Assembly (NCBI GenBank): GCA_031368515.1
Contig: JANMNW010000167.1
Coordinates: 1 to 9,314 of the forward strand
Direction of reading: 5' to 3'
Source of the DNA: CANJQH01 sp031368515
GTDB lineage: Bacteria; Chloroflexota; Anaerolineae; J036; Brachytrichaceae
DNA length: 9,314 nucleotides
In this document: piece by piece, positions 1 to 6,290 of the stretch
How the letters are laid out: each line of letters begins with the position of its first letter
Position numbering within the stretch: the first letter of the stretch is position 1
Translations under genes and position numbers: made by a program
Notes under the pieces: model-generated
What the model was told of the DNA's origin: nothing
The model's input: the letters and a program-made list of their open reading frames with translations, nothing else
Databases searched by the model: none

Positions 1-1287
1 CGCGGACTCGCTCGCCACAATACCCAGCACATCGCCGCCCAGCTCTTTGTAGAGCGCGTTGACCTGCTCCAACGTTTCGCGCGAGGCGATCTGTTTGTCC
101 AGCCAGCGGTTAACATCGTTGCCCAGGTCGAATAGCGACGAGATGGCCAGCGGCGTGTTGAAATCGTCGTTCATGGCGCTGGTGAACAGCATGCGCACCT
201 GATCCAGTCGTTCGGCCAGATTGTTGGACATTTCGGGGGTGGCTTCGGCACTCAGCTCGATGATGGGCTGTTTGAGCGCATCGCGCACGCGCCGCACCAC
301 CGTGTTGAGCCGGTCCCAGCCTTTGCTTGCGCCATCGAGCACCGCTGCGCTGTAATCGGCTGGCGAGCGATACAGGCCCTGCAAAATGAACAGGCGCAGC
401 GCTTCGGCCCGGTAGTCCTTCAGCGCGTCCTTGACGGTGCGGAAGTTGCCCAGGCTTTTGCTCATCTTCACGCCTTCGACATTCAGACTGCCGGTCAGCA
501 TCCAGTAGTTGGCGAAAGGCTGTTCGTTGGCCGCCTCGCTCTGCGCGATTTCGCATTCATTGTGCGGGAAGATGTTGTCAACCCCGCCGCCGTGAATGTC
601 AAAGTTGGCGCCGAGATATTTCACGCTCATGGCCGAGCATTCGATGTGCCAGCCCGGGTATCCCACGCCCCACGGCGAGTTCCACTTGAGCAAATGATTT
701 TCCGGCGCTTTGACCCACAGCGCAAAGTCCATCGGATGGCGTTTGTCGTCGCGCACGGCCACACGCTTGCCCGCCTCCATGTCCTCCACCCGGCGCCCGC
801 TGAGCTTGCCATAGCCGTCAAACGACTCCACGCTGAAATACACCGAGCCATTGGACGCATAGGCAAATCCCTTGGCGATCAGCTTTTCGATCATGTCGAT
901 CTGCTCGGGCACGTGCGCGCTGGCGCGCGGCGAGATGTCCGGGCGGGCGATGCCCAGCGCATCCATGTCCTCGAAATAGGAGCGCATGTAGCGCTCGACG
1001 ATCTCCATCGGCTCCACCCGTTCGCGGCGCGCGCCTTTCAAAATGCGGTCTTCGCCATCGTCCAGCAAGTGGCCGACATCGGTGATGTTTTGCACATAAC
1101 GCACCTTGAAGCCGCAATAGCGCAGCCAGCGCACCACCACGTCGAACGACACATAGGTCTTGGCGTGGCCGAGGTGGGCGTGGTCGTAGACGGTCGGCCC
1201 GCACACATACATGGTGACAAAGCCTTCCTGGAGCGGCGTGAAGGGCTGTTTCTCGCGAAGCAGCACGTTGTAAATCAGTTGTGACAT
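1..1287 (-). CDS. cysS: Cysteinyl-tRNA synthetase (3' end outside window)
   Basis: Class I aminoacyl-tRNA synthetase that charges tRNA-Cys with cysteine in the cytoplasm. The window holds the first 429 codons and the gene runs off the left edge. Seen in the translation: the CGPTVYD motif at residues 29-35, the HIGH signature as HLGH (38-41), GWHIECSAM (212-220) and KMSKS (274-278). The family's four zinc ligands are present as C29, C217, H242 and E246. The usual FPHHENE reads FPHNECE here; the ligand positions are kept and only non-ligand positions vary. The start is the ATG at 1287, 3 nt after the TAA stop of the upstream PIN-TRAM gene, with no clear Shine-Dalgarno, so translational coupling is likely. 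The mycothiol ligase MshC was considered, but the N-terminal CGPTVYD block and the DVGHLLDDGEDR segment fit true CysRS. Confidence 0.96.
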   Translation of the reverse strand, partial: MSQLIYNVLLREKQPFTPLQEGFVTMYVCGPTVYDHAHLGHAKTYVSFDVVVRWLRYCGFKVRYVQNITDVGHLLDDGEDRILKGARRERVEPMEIVERYMRSYFEDMDALGIARPDISPRASAHVPEQIDMIEKLIAKGFAYASNGSVYFSVESFDGYGKLSGRRVEDMEAGKRVAVRDDKRHPMDFALWVKAPENHLLKWNSPWGVGYPGWHIECSAMSVKYLGANFDIHGGGVDNIFPHNECEIAQSEAANEQPFANYWMLTGSLNVEGVKMSKSLGNFRTVKDALKDYRAEALRLFILQGLYRSPADYSAAVLDGASKGWDRLNTVVRRVRDALKQPIIELSAEATPEMSNNLAERLDQVRMLFTSAMNDDFNTPLAISSLFDLGNDVNRWLDKQIASRETLEQVNALYKELGGDVLGIVASESA

Positions 1288-1290
1288 GGT

Positions 1291-2352
1291 TTATGGCTTG
1301 GCGAAGATCATGCGCCCAGCTGCGGTCTGCAACACTTTTGTGACGGTGACGGCCACGGTGCGGTGAATCATGCCGCGGCCTTCTTCAACCACCACCATGG
1401 TGCCGTCCTCAAGATAGCCGACGCCCTGGCCTTGCTCTTTGCCTTCCTGAATGATTTGTATGGTCAATGATTCGCCTGGCAGCAGCACGGTTTTGACCGC
1501 GTTGGCCAGCTCATTGATGTTTAGCACGCTCACGCCCTGAAGCGACGCGACCTTGTTCAAATTGTAGTCGTTGGTCACGATCGGCACCCGCCAGCGTTTG
1601 GCGAGCACGATTAGCTTTTCGTCAACCTGCGGCGTCTCGGGCGCGTCATCGTCCACGATTTTAATGCGCTCGCCCTGTTCCTGTTGCAGGCGCTTGAGCA
1701 CTTCCAAGCCGCGCCGGCCGCGGATGCGGCGCTGCGCATCGGACGAATCCGCCACATGCTGCAGCTCGTGCAGCACAAAGCGCGGCACAGTGATCTCGCC
1801 GCGCAAGAAGCCGGCTGCGGCGATGTCGGCCACCCGCCCGTCGATGATGACGCTGGTGTCGAGCAGCAGCGATTCACCGGAGGCATGCGCATCGTCCGCC
1901 TTGCCTTCGCGCAGCTTGATGTTGAGAAGCCTGAAAATTTCGCGATAGCGCAGGCTCATGATGGCCAGGCCCAACCCGCCCAAAACCACGGCGCCGACAA
2001 ATGGCAGCACTGAGCCGAATGGCGAGGGCAGATCGGCCAGCGGCACGCCCAGCAGCGCGGCCAGCAACAGGCCGGCGGCCAGACCGACGAAATTGGCGAT
2101 GATTTGGATTGCGCTGACATGGCGGATGCGCTCGATCACATTCAGCATCGGGCGAACCGAAACTAAGGGAACCAGAAAGATGCCGGCAACGCCCAGCACG
2201 ATCGAGAAGATCAGCCGGGCGGCTAGCGGGTTGTTTAGGGGAGAAGGCAGGATGGCATAGGGAAAGAGGTCAGCCAGCGACCAGCCAATCAGTCCGAAGA
2301 CGACGGCGCCGATGACCCTCAACCCCAACCAGATGGATGGGTTCTTTTTCAC
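1291..2352 (-). CDS. YacL-like membrane PIN-TRAM domain protein
   Basis: A 353-residue protein with the domain order of Bacillus YacL. Four hydrophobic segments (about 8-30, 43-66, 82-103 and 113-134) precede a PIN nuclease-like domain (about 162-285) and a C-terminal TRAM domain (about 292-353), which is a predicted nucleic-acid-binding fold. The four acidic residues expected of a PIN active site are visible: D165 in LLDTS, E196 in HELQ, D244 in QVDEK and D262 in TNDYN. This suggests an active metal-dependent RNase held at the membrane, but the substrate is unknown. The start is a GTG at 2352 giving MKKNPSIWLG; no Shine-Dalgarno or convincing promoter was found upstream. cysS follows 3 nt downstream, so the two form an operon. 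In Bacillus, yacL is likewise a few genes from cysS. Family call strong, function inferred. Confidence 0.93.
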   Translation of the reverse strand: MKKNPSIWLGLRVIGAVVFGLIGWSLADLFPYAILPSPLNNPLAARLIFSIVLGVAGIFLVPLVSVRPMLNVIERIRHVSAIQIIANFVGLAAGLLLAALLGVPLADLPSPFGSVLPFVGAVVLGGLGLAIMSLRYREIFRLLNIKLREGKADDAHASGESLLLDTSVIIDGRVADIAAAGFLRGEITVPRFVLHELQHVADSSDAQRRIRGRRGLEVLKRLQQEQGERIKIVDDDAPETPQVDEKLIVLAKRWRVPIVTNDYNLNKVASLQGVSVLNINELANAVKTVLLPGESLTIQIIQEGKEQGQGVGYLEDGTMVVVEEGRGMIHRTVAVTVTKVLQTAAGRMIFAKP

Positions 2353-2410
2353 GGAAGTTGGGATAAATGCGGAATGAATTCACGAATGCGAGCACCCAGA
2401 ATAAATCGGA

Positions 2411-2424
2411 TGAATGAATGAATG
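2411..2424. repeat. TGAA tetranucleotide tandem repeat (3.5 units)
   Basis: TGAATGAATGAATG lies in the divergent intergenic region between the YacL-like gene and the DUF3090 gene, just upstream of the predicted promoter. Further GAATG or GAATT words occur nearby (about 2371-2386 and 2427-2431), making the 118-nt region GAAT-rich. It may be slippage-prone sequence. No function is claimed. Confidence 0.6.
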
Positions 2425-2434
2425 CTGAATGGCA

Positions 2435-2463
2435 TTGTCGCACAAAGTTGAGGCGGGTAGAAT
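2435..2463 (+). promoter_or_regulatory. Sigma70-like promoter, likely leaderless start of the DUF3090 gene
   Basis: A -35 box TTGTCG (2435-2440; 4 of 6 matches to TTGACA) and a -10 box TAGAAT (2458-2463; 5 of 6 matches to TATAAT) are separated by exactly 17 nt. The predicted +1 is 2470-2471, which is the DUF3090 ATG itself, so the transcript would be leaderless. No good Shine-Dalgarno is present at normal spacing, which fits. The box lies inside the theoretical upstream extension of that reading frame to 2429, arguing against that longer start. Inferred from sequence only. Confidence 0.55.
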
Positions 2464-2470
2464 CTTTTAC

Positions 2471-2689
2471 ATGCCCGGTCAGCAAGTCGAACTCAACCCT
2501 GTGTCTCGCATCACCATCAATGCCATCGGCCAGCCCGGCCAGCGCACGTTTTACATCCAGGGCCGCCGCGGCGCTCAGATCGTCACGTTGATTTGCGAGA
2601 AGGAAACCGCGCGCGCGCTGGCCGAAGCGCTGCTGCAATTTCTGGTAGAGCTGAAAGTAATATTTCCAGCCGGCGCCAAGTACATGTAG
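2471..2689 (+). CDS. DUF3090 N-terminal half (as read to the TAG)
   Basis: This 72-residue piece begins MPGQQVELNPVSR and contains the conserved AIGQPGQRTFYIQ strand pair and an alpha-helical stretch (EKETARALAEALLQFL). It ends at the linker. A first domain made alone would lack the cysteine-containing C-terminal block. Listed separately because a gene caller would report it as its own gene. Confidence 0.5.
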   Translation: MPGQQVELNPVSRITINAIGQPGQRTFYIQGRRGAQIVTLICEKETARALAEALLQFLVELKVIFPAGAKYM

Positions 2690-2692
2690 AAC

Positions 2693-3016
2693 GTGGCCAA
2701 CATTGATCTTGTCGAGCCGATCTCCCCGGATTTTCGCGTCGGCGGGATGCGGCTTGGCTACGACGAAAATCGCGACTTGATAGTCATCGTCTGCAGCGAG
2801 CTGCTGGCTGAGGACATCGACGAGAGCGAAGGCTCGATCGTGCGCTTCTTCTGCACGCGCGCGCAAATCGACGCGCTGGCCAATCACACCATGGAAGTGG
2901 TGGTGCGCGGCCGGCCGATATGCCAGCTATGCGGCAAGCCGATGGACGCCGACGGCAACGTGCAGGGCTTCTGCCCGCGCCGCAACGGCCATGCCGACGA
3001 ATTGGTGTTTGCTTGA
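2693..3016 (+). CDS. DUF3090 C-terminal half (possible GTG restart)
   Basis: A 107-residue open frame begins at a GTG one codon after the TAG, in the same frame as the N-terminal half. It holds LVEPISPDFRVGGMRLGYDE, an acidic helix and the CxxC plus C/H zinc-ribbon-like end. No Shine-Dalgarno precedes the GTG, but the 3-nt distance from the stop would allow termination-reinitiation, so a two-chain protein is conceivable. The conserved motifs remain undamaged, indicating that the lesion is recent, tolerated or artefactual. Confidence 0.55.
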   Translation: MANIDLVEPISPDFRVGGMRLGYDENRDLIVIVCSELLAEDIDESEGSIVRFFCTRAQIDALANHTMEVVVRGRPICQLCGKPMDADGNVQGFCPRRNGHADELVFA

Positions 3017-3727
3017 ATGCGCATGGCCGACACGCTGCCTCTTGACCAGCTTCTTGAACTGCTGACTGACGGCACGATGGCGCTGCTGGGCGTGATGCCC
3101 TGGGGATCAAACTACACATTTTTGGCGCAGATTGGCGCGCCGGTTGAAAAAGGACGGCGCAAACGCGAACGGCCGGACGAGGGCGTGATGGCGGTCTATA
3201 AGCCGCGCCGCGGCGAATCGCCGCTGTGGGACTTTCCCTCAGGCACGTTGTGCTTGCGCGAATACGCCGCCTATCTGGTGAGCGAAGCGCTGGGCTGGCG
3301 GCTGATTCCACCCACCGTGTTGCGCGACGGCGAACACGGCTTCGGCTCGGTGCAATTGTTTGTCGAAAACGACCCCAACGATCACTATTTCACCTTCAAG
3401 GAAGACCCCGCCTTCCGCGAGCAGCTGCAGCGCATCTGTCTGTTCGACCTGGTCACCAACAACGCCGATCGCAAAAGCGGCCATTGTTTGCGCGGCAACG
3501 ACGGCCATGTCTGGGCCATCGACCACGGCATTTGCTTTAACGCCGATTACAAGCTGCGCACCGTGATCTGGGAATTTGCCAGCGAACCCATCTGCGAGCC
3601 GATGCTGGCGCAAATGCGCGGATTGCGTGCGCAGATGGCGCCGGATCAGATTCTGGGCCGGGCGATGCGCCAGCTGCTCGACGCCGATGAGATCGCCGCG
3701 CTTGAAAACGCATCGATGGCATCCTGA
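3017..3727 (+). CDS. SCO1664 family protein (C-terminus frameshifted)
   Basis: A 236-residue open frame of the SCO1664 family (TIGR03843), which has a distant PI3/4-kinase or HipA-like look. Seen: a glycine-containing GSNYTFL (30-36) as a possible nucleotide loop; AVYKP with K62 as candidate ATP-binding lysine; CLFDLVTNNADRKSGH (141-156) resembling a catalytic loop with D144, N149 and D151; and WAIDHGICF (166-174) resembling a metal-binding DxG. The substrate is unknown. The ATG at 3017 directly follows the DUF3090 TGA at 3014-3016, so the two are co-transcribed; ATG 3023 is an alternative. The frame ends in LENASMAS then TGA, but another frame continues with a better C-terminus to 3789, so a one-base deletion in the A-run near 3704-3709 is likely. 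Family assignment good, enzymatic role inferred. Confidence 0.85.
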   Translation: MRMADTLPLDQLLELLTDGTMALLGVMPWGSNYTFLAQIGAPVEKGRRKRERPDEGVMAVYKPRRGESPLWDFPSGTLCLREYAAYLVSEALGWRLIPPTVLRDGEHGFGSVQLFVENDPNDHYFTFKEDPAFREQLQRICLFDLVTNNADRKSGHCLRGNDGHVWAIDHGICFNADYKLRTVIWEFASEPICEPMLAQMRGLRAQMAPDQILGRAMRQLLDADEIAALENASMAS

Positions 3728-3789
3728 AAATCAAGCAATTTCCCAGCCCCAACCGCTACGAACGCAGTGTGCCGTGGCCGCCGGTTTGA
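3706..3789 (+). other. Out-of-frame C-terminal tail of the SCO1664-family gene
   Basis: Read one base back from the main frame, this stretch encodes KRIDGILKIKQ followed by FPSPNRYERSVPWPPV and TGA at 3787-3789. From memory, SCO1664-family proteins end in a proline/tryptophan-rich tail of the form FPxPxxxRxxPWPxx, so this looks like the true C-terminus. Adding one A to the four-A run in CTTGAAAACG (3701-3710) would join the frames as LEKRIDGIL and give a protein of about 256 residues. The local sequence is not a good slippery heptamer, so a base indel is more likely than programmed frameshifting. Confidence 0.7.
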
Positions 3790-3844
3790 GGCCGGTGACT
3801 CTTGTTGCCGTGCTCAAAGGACAATCGTCAACAGGCCATTGTCA

Positions 3845-5113
3845 ATGTTAAAGCCCCGCAGAAACCCGAACGCCTACATCGTCATTACCGTGATTGGCGT
3901 GGCGCTGGCGGTGTTGTCCATCGTGGTGCTGGTGTTGGCGCAAATCGCGCGCCCCGCGGCGCAGCGCGTGCGGGCGCAACTCGGAACGCCATTGCCGCCA
4001 TTGGTGATGTCCGAGGTGGCGTCATGGAGCGGCACCGATCGCGTGACTGTGCTGCTGCTCGGCATTGACCAGCGGCCAAATGAAGATCCGCGCACCACGC
4101 GCACCGACACGATGATGGTGCTCACGCTCGACCCGCGCGCAAAAACTGCCGGCATGTTGAGCATTCCCCGCGACTTGTATGTGCCGTTGCCCGATCGCGG
4201 CCAGGACCGCATTAACACCGCGCATGTGTATGGCGGCCCGGCCTATGCCATGCGCACGGTCGAATACAACTTCGGCATTCCGGTTCAGCACTACATTCGC
4301 GTGAACTTTACCGCCTTGATCACGTTGATCGACCTCGTCGGCGGCATCGAAATCTACAACGAACGCGATATCGACGATCCGCTGTATCCCAACGAAAGTT
4401 ACGGCTACGATCCCTTCAAGCTGGCCGCCGGCTGGCACACGCTCGACGGCGCGACTGCCTTGAAATATGCGCGCACGCGCCATGGCGACAGCGATTTTTA
4501 CCGCATCCGCCGGCAGCAGCAGGTGATTATGGCGCTGCGCGAAAAGTTTGTGGGCAGCGATGCCGTGACCAAAGTGCTGCCCAACGCGCCGGCGATTTTG
4601 CAGACGCTGAACGAATCCATCGTCACGGATCTGACGCATGTGGAGCTGGTGCAGCTGGCGCTGCTGGCCAAAGACATTCCGCCGGAAAAAATCGCGCGGG
4701 TGGCGATCGATGAAACCGCGGTGCAACCCTGGACCACGCCCGGCGGCGGCAGCGTGGTCATTCCGATTCGCGATCGTTTGCGCGAATTGCGCGAGCAGTT
4801 GTTCAACCCCACCAGCGCGGCCGCCACGCCCGAGACAGGCGTGCTCGGCGTTCAGAACGGCACGCAGACGCGCGGTCTGGCGGCAGGCGCAAAAGCCGCG
4901 CTGGAAGCCAAAGGCTATCGCGTCGCCGAAGTGGGTGATGCGCCGCAGACGGCCGCGCGCACGCTGATCTTTGATCGCAAAGGCAAACGCCGCTTTGCCG
5001 AGCAGGTCGCGCGCGATCTGGGCTTGCCGGCCGTGGCGGTGCTTAGCTCTGCCGATCCGCAAAGCGCGGTGGATGTGCTGATTGTGTTGGGCGACGATTA
5101 CACGCCGCGCTAG
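3845..5113 (+). CDS. LytR-CpsA-Psr (LCP) family protein with LytR_C domain
   Basis: A 422-residue membrane-anchored protein. LCP enzymes transfer lipid-linked glycopolymers to the cell wall outside the membrane. One N-terminal transmembrane segment spans about residues 11-33. The LCP domain spans about 66-235, with LLLGIDQRP (70-78), TRTDTMMVLTLDP (85-97), SIPRDLYVPLP (106-116), DRINTAHVYGG (121-131), LVGGIEIY (164-171), GATALKYARTRHGDSDFYR (202-220) and RRQQQVI (222-228). The conserved Arg and Asp residues of the pyrophosphate/lipid site are present. A LytR_C domain follows at about 331-417 (GVLGVQNGTQTRGLA to DVLIVLGDDY). ATG 3845 is preferred over the longer GTG start at 3767 because the charged MLKPRRN leader precedes the membrane helix directly and the longer form overlaps the displaced SCO1664 tail. 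The Shine-Dalgarno is weak (AGG, 9 nt upstream). The stop is TAG, inside a repeat copy. Confidence 0.93.
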   Translation: MLKPRRNPNAYIVITVIGVALAVLSIVVLVLAQIARPAAQRVRAQLGTPLPPLVMSEVASWSGTDRVTVLLLGIDQRPNEDPRTTRTDTMMVLTLDPRAKTAGMLSIPRDLYVPLPDRGQDRINTAHVYGGPAYAMRTVEYNFGIPVQHYIRVNFTALITLIDLVGGIEIYNERDIDDPLYPNESYGYDPFKLAAGWHTLDGATALKYARTRHGDSDFYRIRRQQQVIMALREKFVGSDAVTKVLPNAPAILQTLNESIVTDLTHVELVQLALLAKDIPPEKIARVAIDETAVQPWTTPGGGSVVIPIRDRLRELREQLFNPTSAAATPETGVLGVQNGTQTRGLAAGAKAALEAKGYRVAEVGDAPQTAARTLIFDRKGKRRFAEQVARDLGLPAVAVLSSADPQSAVDVLIVLGDDYTPR

Positions 5114-5129
5114 AACGCATCCAAAATGG
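5110..5129 (+). repeat. Repeat copy 1 (overlaps LCP stop codon)
   Basis: CTAGAACGCATCCAAAATGG resembles the two arms of the inverted repeat that follows, reading in the same direction as the left arm (CTAGAACTCATCCTAAAATTTGG with one substitution and small gaps). The LCP stop codon TAG (5111-5113) is formed by its first bases. Confidence 0.6.
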
Positions 5130-5154
5130 CCGCGCCCGTAGTCAGACGCTAAGA

Positions 5155-5248
5155 CTAGAACTCATCCTAAAATTTGGACTCCACCTTGCTTGCACACCTG
5201 AAACGTTGGCGAAAAACGTGGGACCCACATTTTCAGGATGAGTTCTAG
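5155..5248. repeat. 94-bp inverted-repeat element between convergent genes
   Basis: The left arm CTAGAACTCATCCTAAAAT (5155-5173) and right arm ATTTTCAGGATGAGTTCTAG (5229-5248) are reverse complements over 19 nt, with one extra C at 5234. Weaker pairing continues inward (TTGGACTCCACC against the complement of the GTGGGACCCACA region), so the arms may extend to about 33 nt. The central 55 nt contain ACGTT/AACGT and GTGG/CCAC short stems, the latter followed by ATTTT. The right arm supplies the TAG stop of the minus-strand GNAT gene. It could be a small non-autonomous palindromic (MITE- or REP-like) element or a bidirectional terminator. No target-site duplication was identified. Confidence 0.7.
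5218..5233 (+). terminator. Possible weak terminator hairpin inside the inverted repeat
   Basis: GTGGGACCCAC (5218-5228) can form a 4-bp GTGG/CCAC stem with a 3-nt loop, followed by ATTTT. It is placed correctly to end plus-strand LCP transcripts, but the stem and T-tract are short. The larger 94-bp palindrome around it could strengthen the fold. Confidence 0.25.
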
Positions 5249-6246
5249 CGCCGCGCAACGAGCGTCTTAAGCTTGACGTCCTTGCCGCCCAGCTTGTATT
5301 TGTAGCTCTCGTTGCCCTGCAGAAAGTCAAACGCGCTGCGTTTCTCGGCAATGGCCTGCTCGATAAGCCGCGCGATGAGCACCTGCCCCGGGCTCAGATG
5401 AGCGAACTTCATCGGGTCAAGCCCGGAGTTGTAGACCAGCACCGTGTTGTTGTAGATGAAATTGACATAGGCCGCGGCGCGTGTGCGAGGCGCCTCGTCG
5501 CCCACTTCAAGAAAAGACAGCTGCAGCCAGCCGGCATCGCGCATGGCGCGCGCCATCTTGTGAAAAAACGTCTCCATGCGCGGCGTCATAAAGTCGCTCT
5601 TGGTGGTCATCGACGCCTTCATCAGCGTCAAAAAATCGTCGATATCGCGATCCAGCGCGGACGCATCGGTGGCATGCACCACGCCGCTCTCTTCGCTGGC
5701 GCGGCGCAATTTGCGCTGCAATTCGCGGCGTTCTTTGCCGTCGAGTGATTCGAGGTAGGCGTCGAAACTGGCGGGCAGCGCGATCACCGGGCAAACATCC
5801 TCGGCCGGAGTCTCGATCTGGCAGCCGCTCGCCCGCAACGCATCGGCAAATGCGCCGAACAAGCCGGAGCTTTCAATCACATTGGTCAGGCTGAGCGTGG
5901 TCCAGGCGGGCGCCTCGGCGCTGGTGAGCCAGCCGGCCAATGCTTGATAGATCTCGGCCTCGCGGCCGGCCGCCACAACGATGTCGAGATAGTCCGATAT
6001 TTCCTTGTATGCGGCGAAACCAACCCCGCCCTCGTGGAACGCCAGCGGCGCCACGCCGATCAGCGCGCCGGCGGTGTCGCGCACTGTCACGATGCATAGC
6101 TGGCCCGCGCCAAATTCATCCCATGTCAAACGCTGCCATAGCGGCGTGTAGAAAACGGTGTTGAACGGCGCTGCTTTGAGCAGCGCATGCCAGTCGGCCG
6201 CGAGCGCGTCAAAAGCGTCGGCGTGGGTGTGTACGCTGAGGTGCAT
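5245..6246 (-). CDS. FemAB/CelD-like GNAT acyltransferase (Acetyltransf_6 type)
   Basis: A 333-residue soluble protein of the GNAT superfamily, BioF2-like/CelD branch (Pfam Acetyltransf_6). These proteins have two tandem GNAT folds and transfer acyl or aminoacyl groups, often in exopolysaccharide or cell-wall pathways. Seen: an N-terminal half ending in ALPASFDAYLESLD; a basic helix KERRELQRKLRR (171-182) typical of the family; FLEVGDEAPRTRAAAYVNFIYNN (245-267) as the core strands; YNSGLDP (272-278); and the C-terminal DFLQGNESYKYKLGG (307-321), the family's most recognisable signature. The start is ATG 6246; no Shine-Dalgarno is visible. TAACAT ends 7 nt upstream of the ATG, but no -35 matches it. 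It lies 44 nt downstream of def on the same strand. The substrate cannot be told. The stop codon sits in an inverted-repeat arm. Confidence 0.88.
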   Translation of the reverse strand: MHLSVHTHADAFDALAADWHALLKAAPFNTVFYTPLWQRLTWDEFGAGQLCIVTVRDTAGALIGVAPLAFHEGGVGFAAYKEISDYLDIVVAAGREAEIYQALAGWLTSAEAPAWTTLSLTNVIESSGLFGAFADALRASGCQIETPAEDVCPVIALPASFDAYLESLDGKERRELQRKLRRASEESGVVHATDASALDRDIDDFLTLMKASMTTKSDFMTPRMETFFHKMARAMRDAGWLQLSFLEVGDEAPRTRAAAYVNFIYNNTVLVYNSGLDPMKFAHLSPGQVLIARLIEQAIAEKRSAFDFLQGNESYKYKLGGKDVKLKTLVARR

Positions 6247-6290
6247 GTGGACTATGTTAGATCAGTCTGCTTCGGGGGCCGGCGTTGCGG

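Larger units (their letters stand above)
2471..3016 (+). pseudogene. DUF3090 family protein, interrupted by an in-frame TAG
   Basis: One reading frame encodes a complete DUF3090 (TIGR03847-type) protein of about 181 residues, except for a single TAG at 2687-2689. The N-terminal half carries LNPVSRITINAIGQPGQRTF, typical of the family start. The C-terminal half has FRVGGMRLGYDE and a zinc-ribbon-like end, CQLCGKPMD then FCPRRNGH. The stop falls after AKYM in the variable linker between the two conserved blocks, and both sides look intact. Family function is unknown; it occurs in Actinobacteria and Chloroflexi next to SCO1664-family genes. The ATG at 2471 is chosen because the family start matches and the promoter lies just upstream. 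The SCO1664-family ATG follows the TGA directly. It could be a young pseudogene, a functional split gene, or a sequence error. Stop reassignment is unlikely because TAG ends several intact genes here. Confidence 0.85.

Noticed and set aside
562..1284. 240-residue open frame on the plus strand opposite cysS
   Set aside because: It lies wholly antisense to a cysS with intact motifs. Its His/Arg/Val-rich composition is the usual shadow of a GC-rich gene.
1..1287. First gene as mshC (mycothiol cysteine ligase)
   Set aside because: The CGPTVYD N-terminus, the DVGHLLDDGEDR insert region and continuation past KMSKS into an anticodon-binding-like region fit CysRS.
2429..2470. Longer start of the DUF3090 frame at ATG 2429
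   Set aside because: The -35/-10 promoter lies inside this extension, and the family start matches MPGQQVELNPV at 2471.
2687..2689. TAG as pyrrolysine or a reassigned sense codon
   Set aside because: Intact genes here (LCP, GNAT, def, PH-domain protein) end in TAG, and no downstream structured element typical of recoding was recognised.
3704..3709. Programmed -1 ribosomal frameshifting in the SCO1664-family gene
   Set aside because: CTT GAA AAC does not form an X XXY YYZ slippery heptamer in the reading frame; a one-base indel in the A-run is simpler.
3771..3797. GC-rich GGCC/CCGG palindromes after the SCO1664-family gene as a terminator
   Set aside because: Only 4-bp stems can form and no T-run follows.
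3767..3844. GTG 3767 start for the LCP protein
   Set aside because: The 26 extra residues are Cys/Arg-rich, overlap the displaced SCO1664 tail and precede a normal MLKPRRN-plus-membrane-helix start at 3845.
4022..5062. 346-residue open frame on the minus strand opposite the LCP gene
   Set aside because: The plus strand encodes a full LCP plus LytR_C protein. The antisense frame has no recognisable motif and has shadow-like composition (rich in R, H, A and G).
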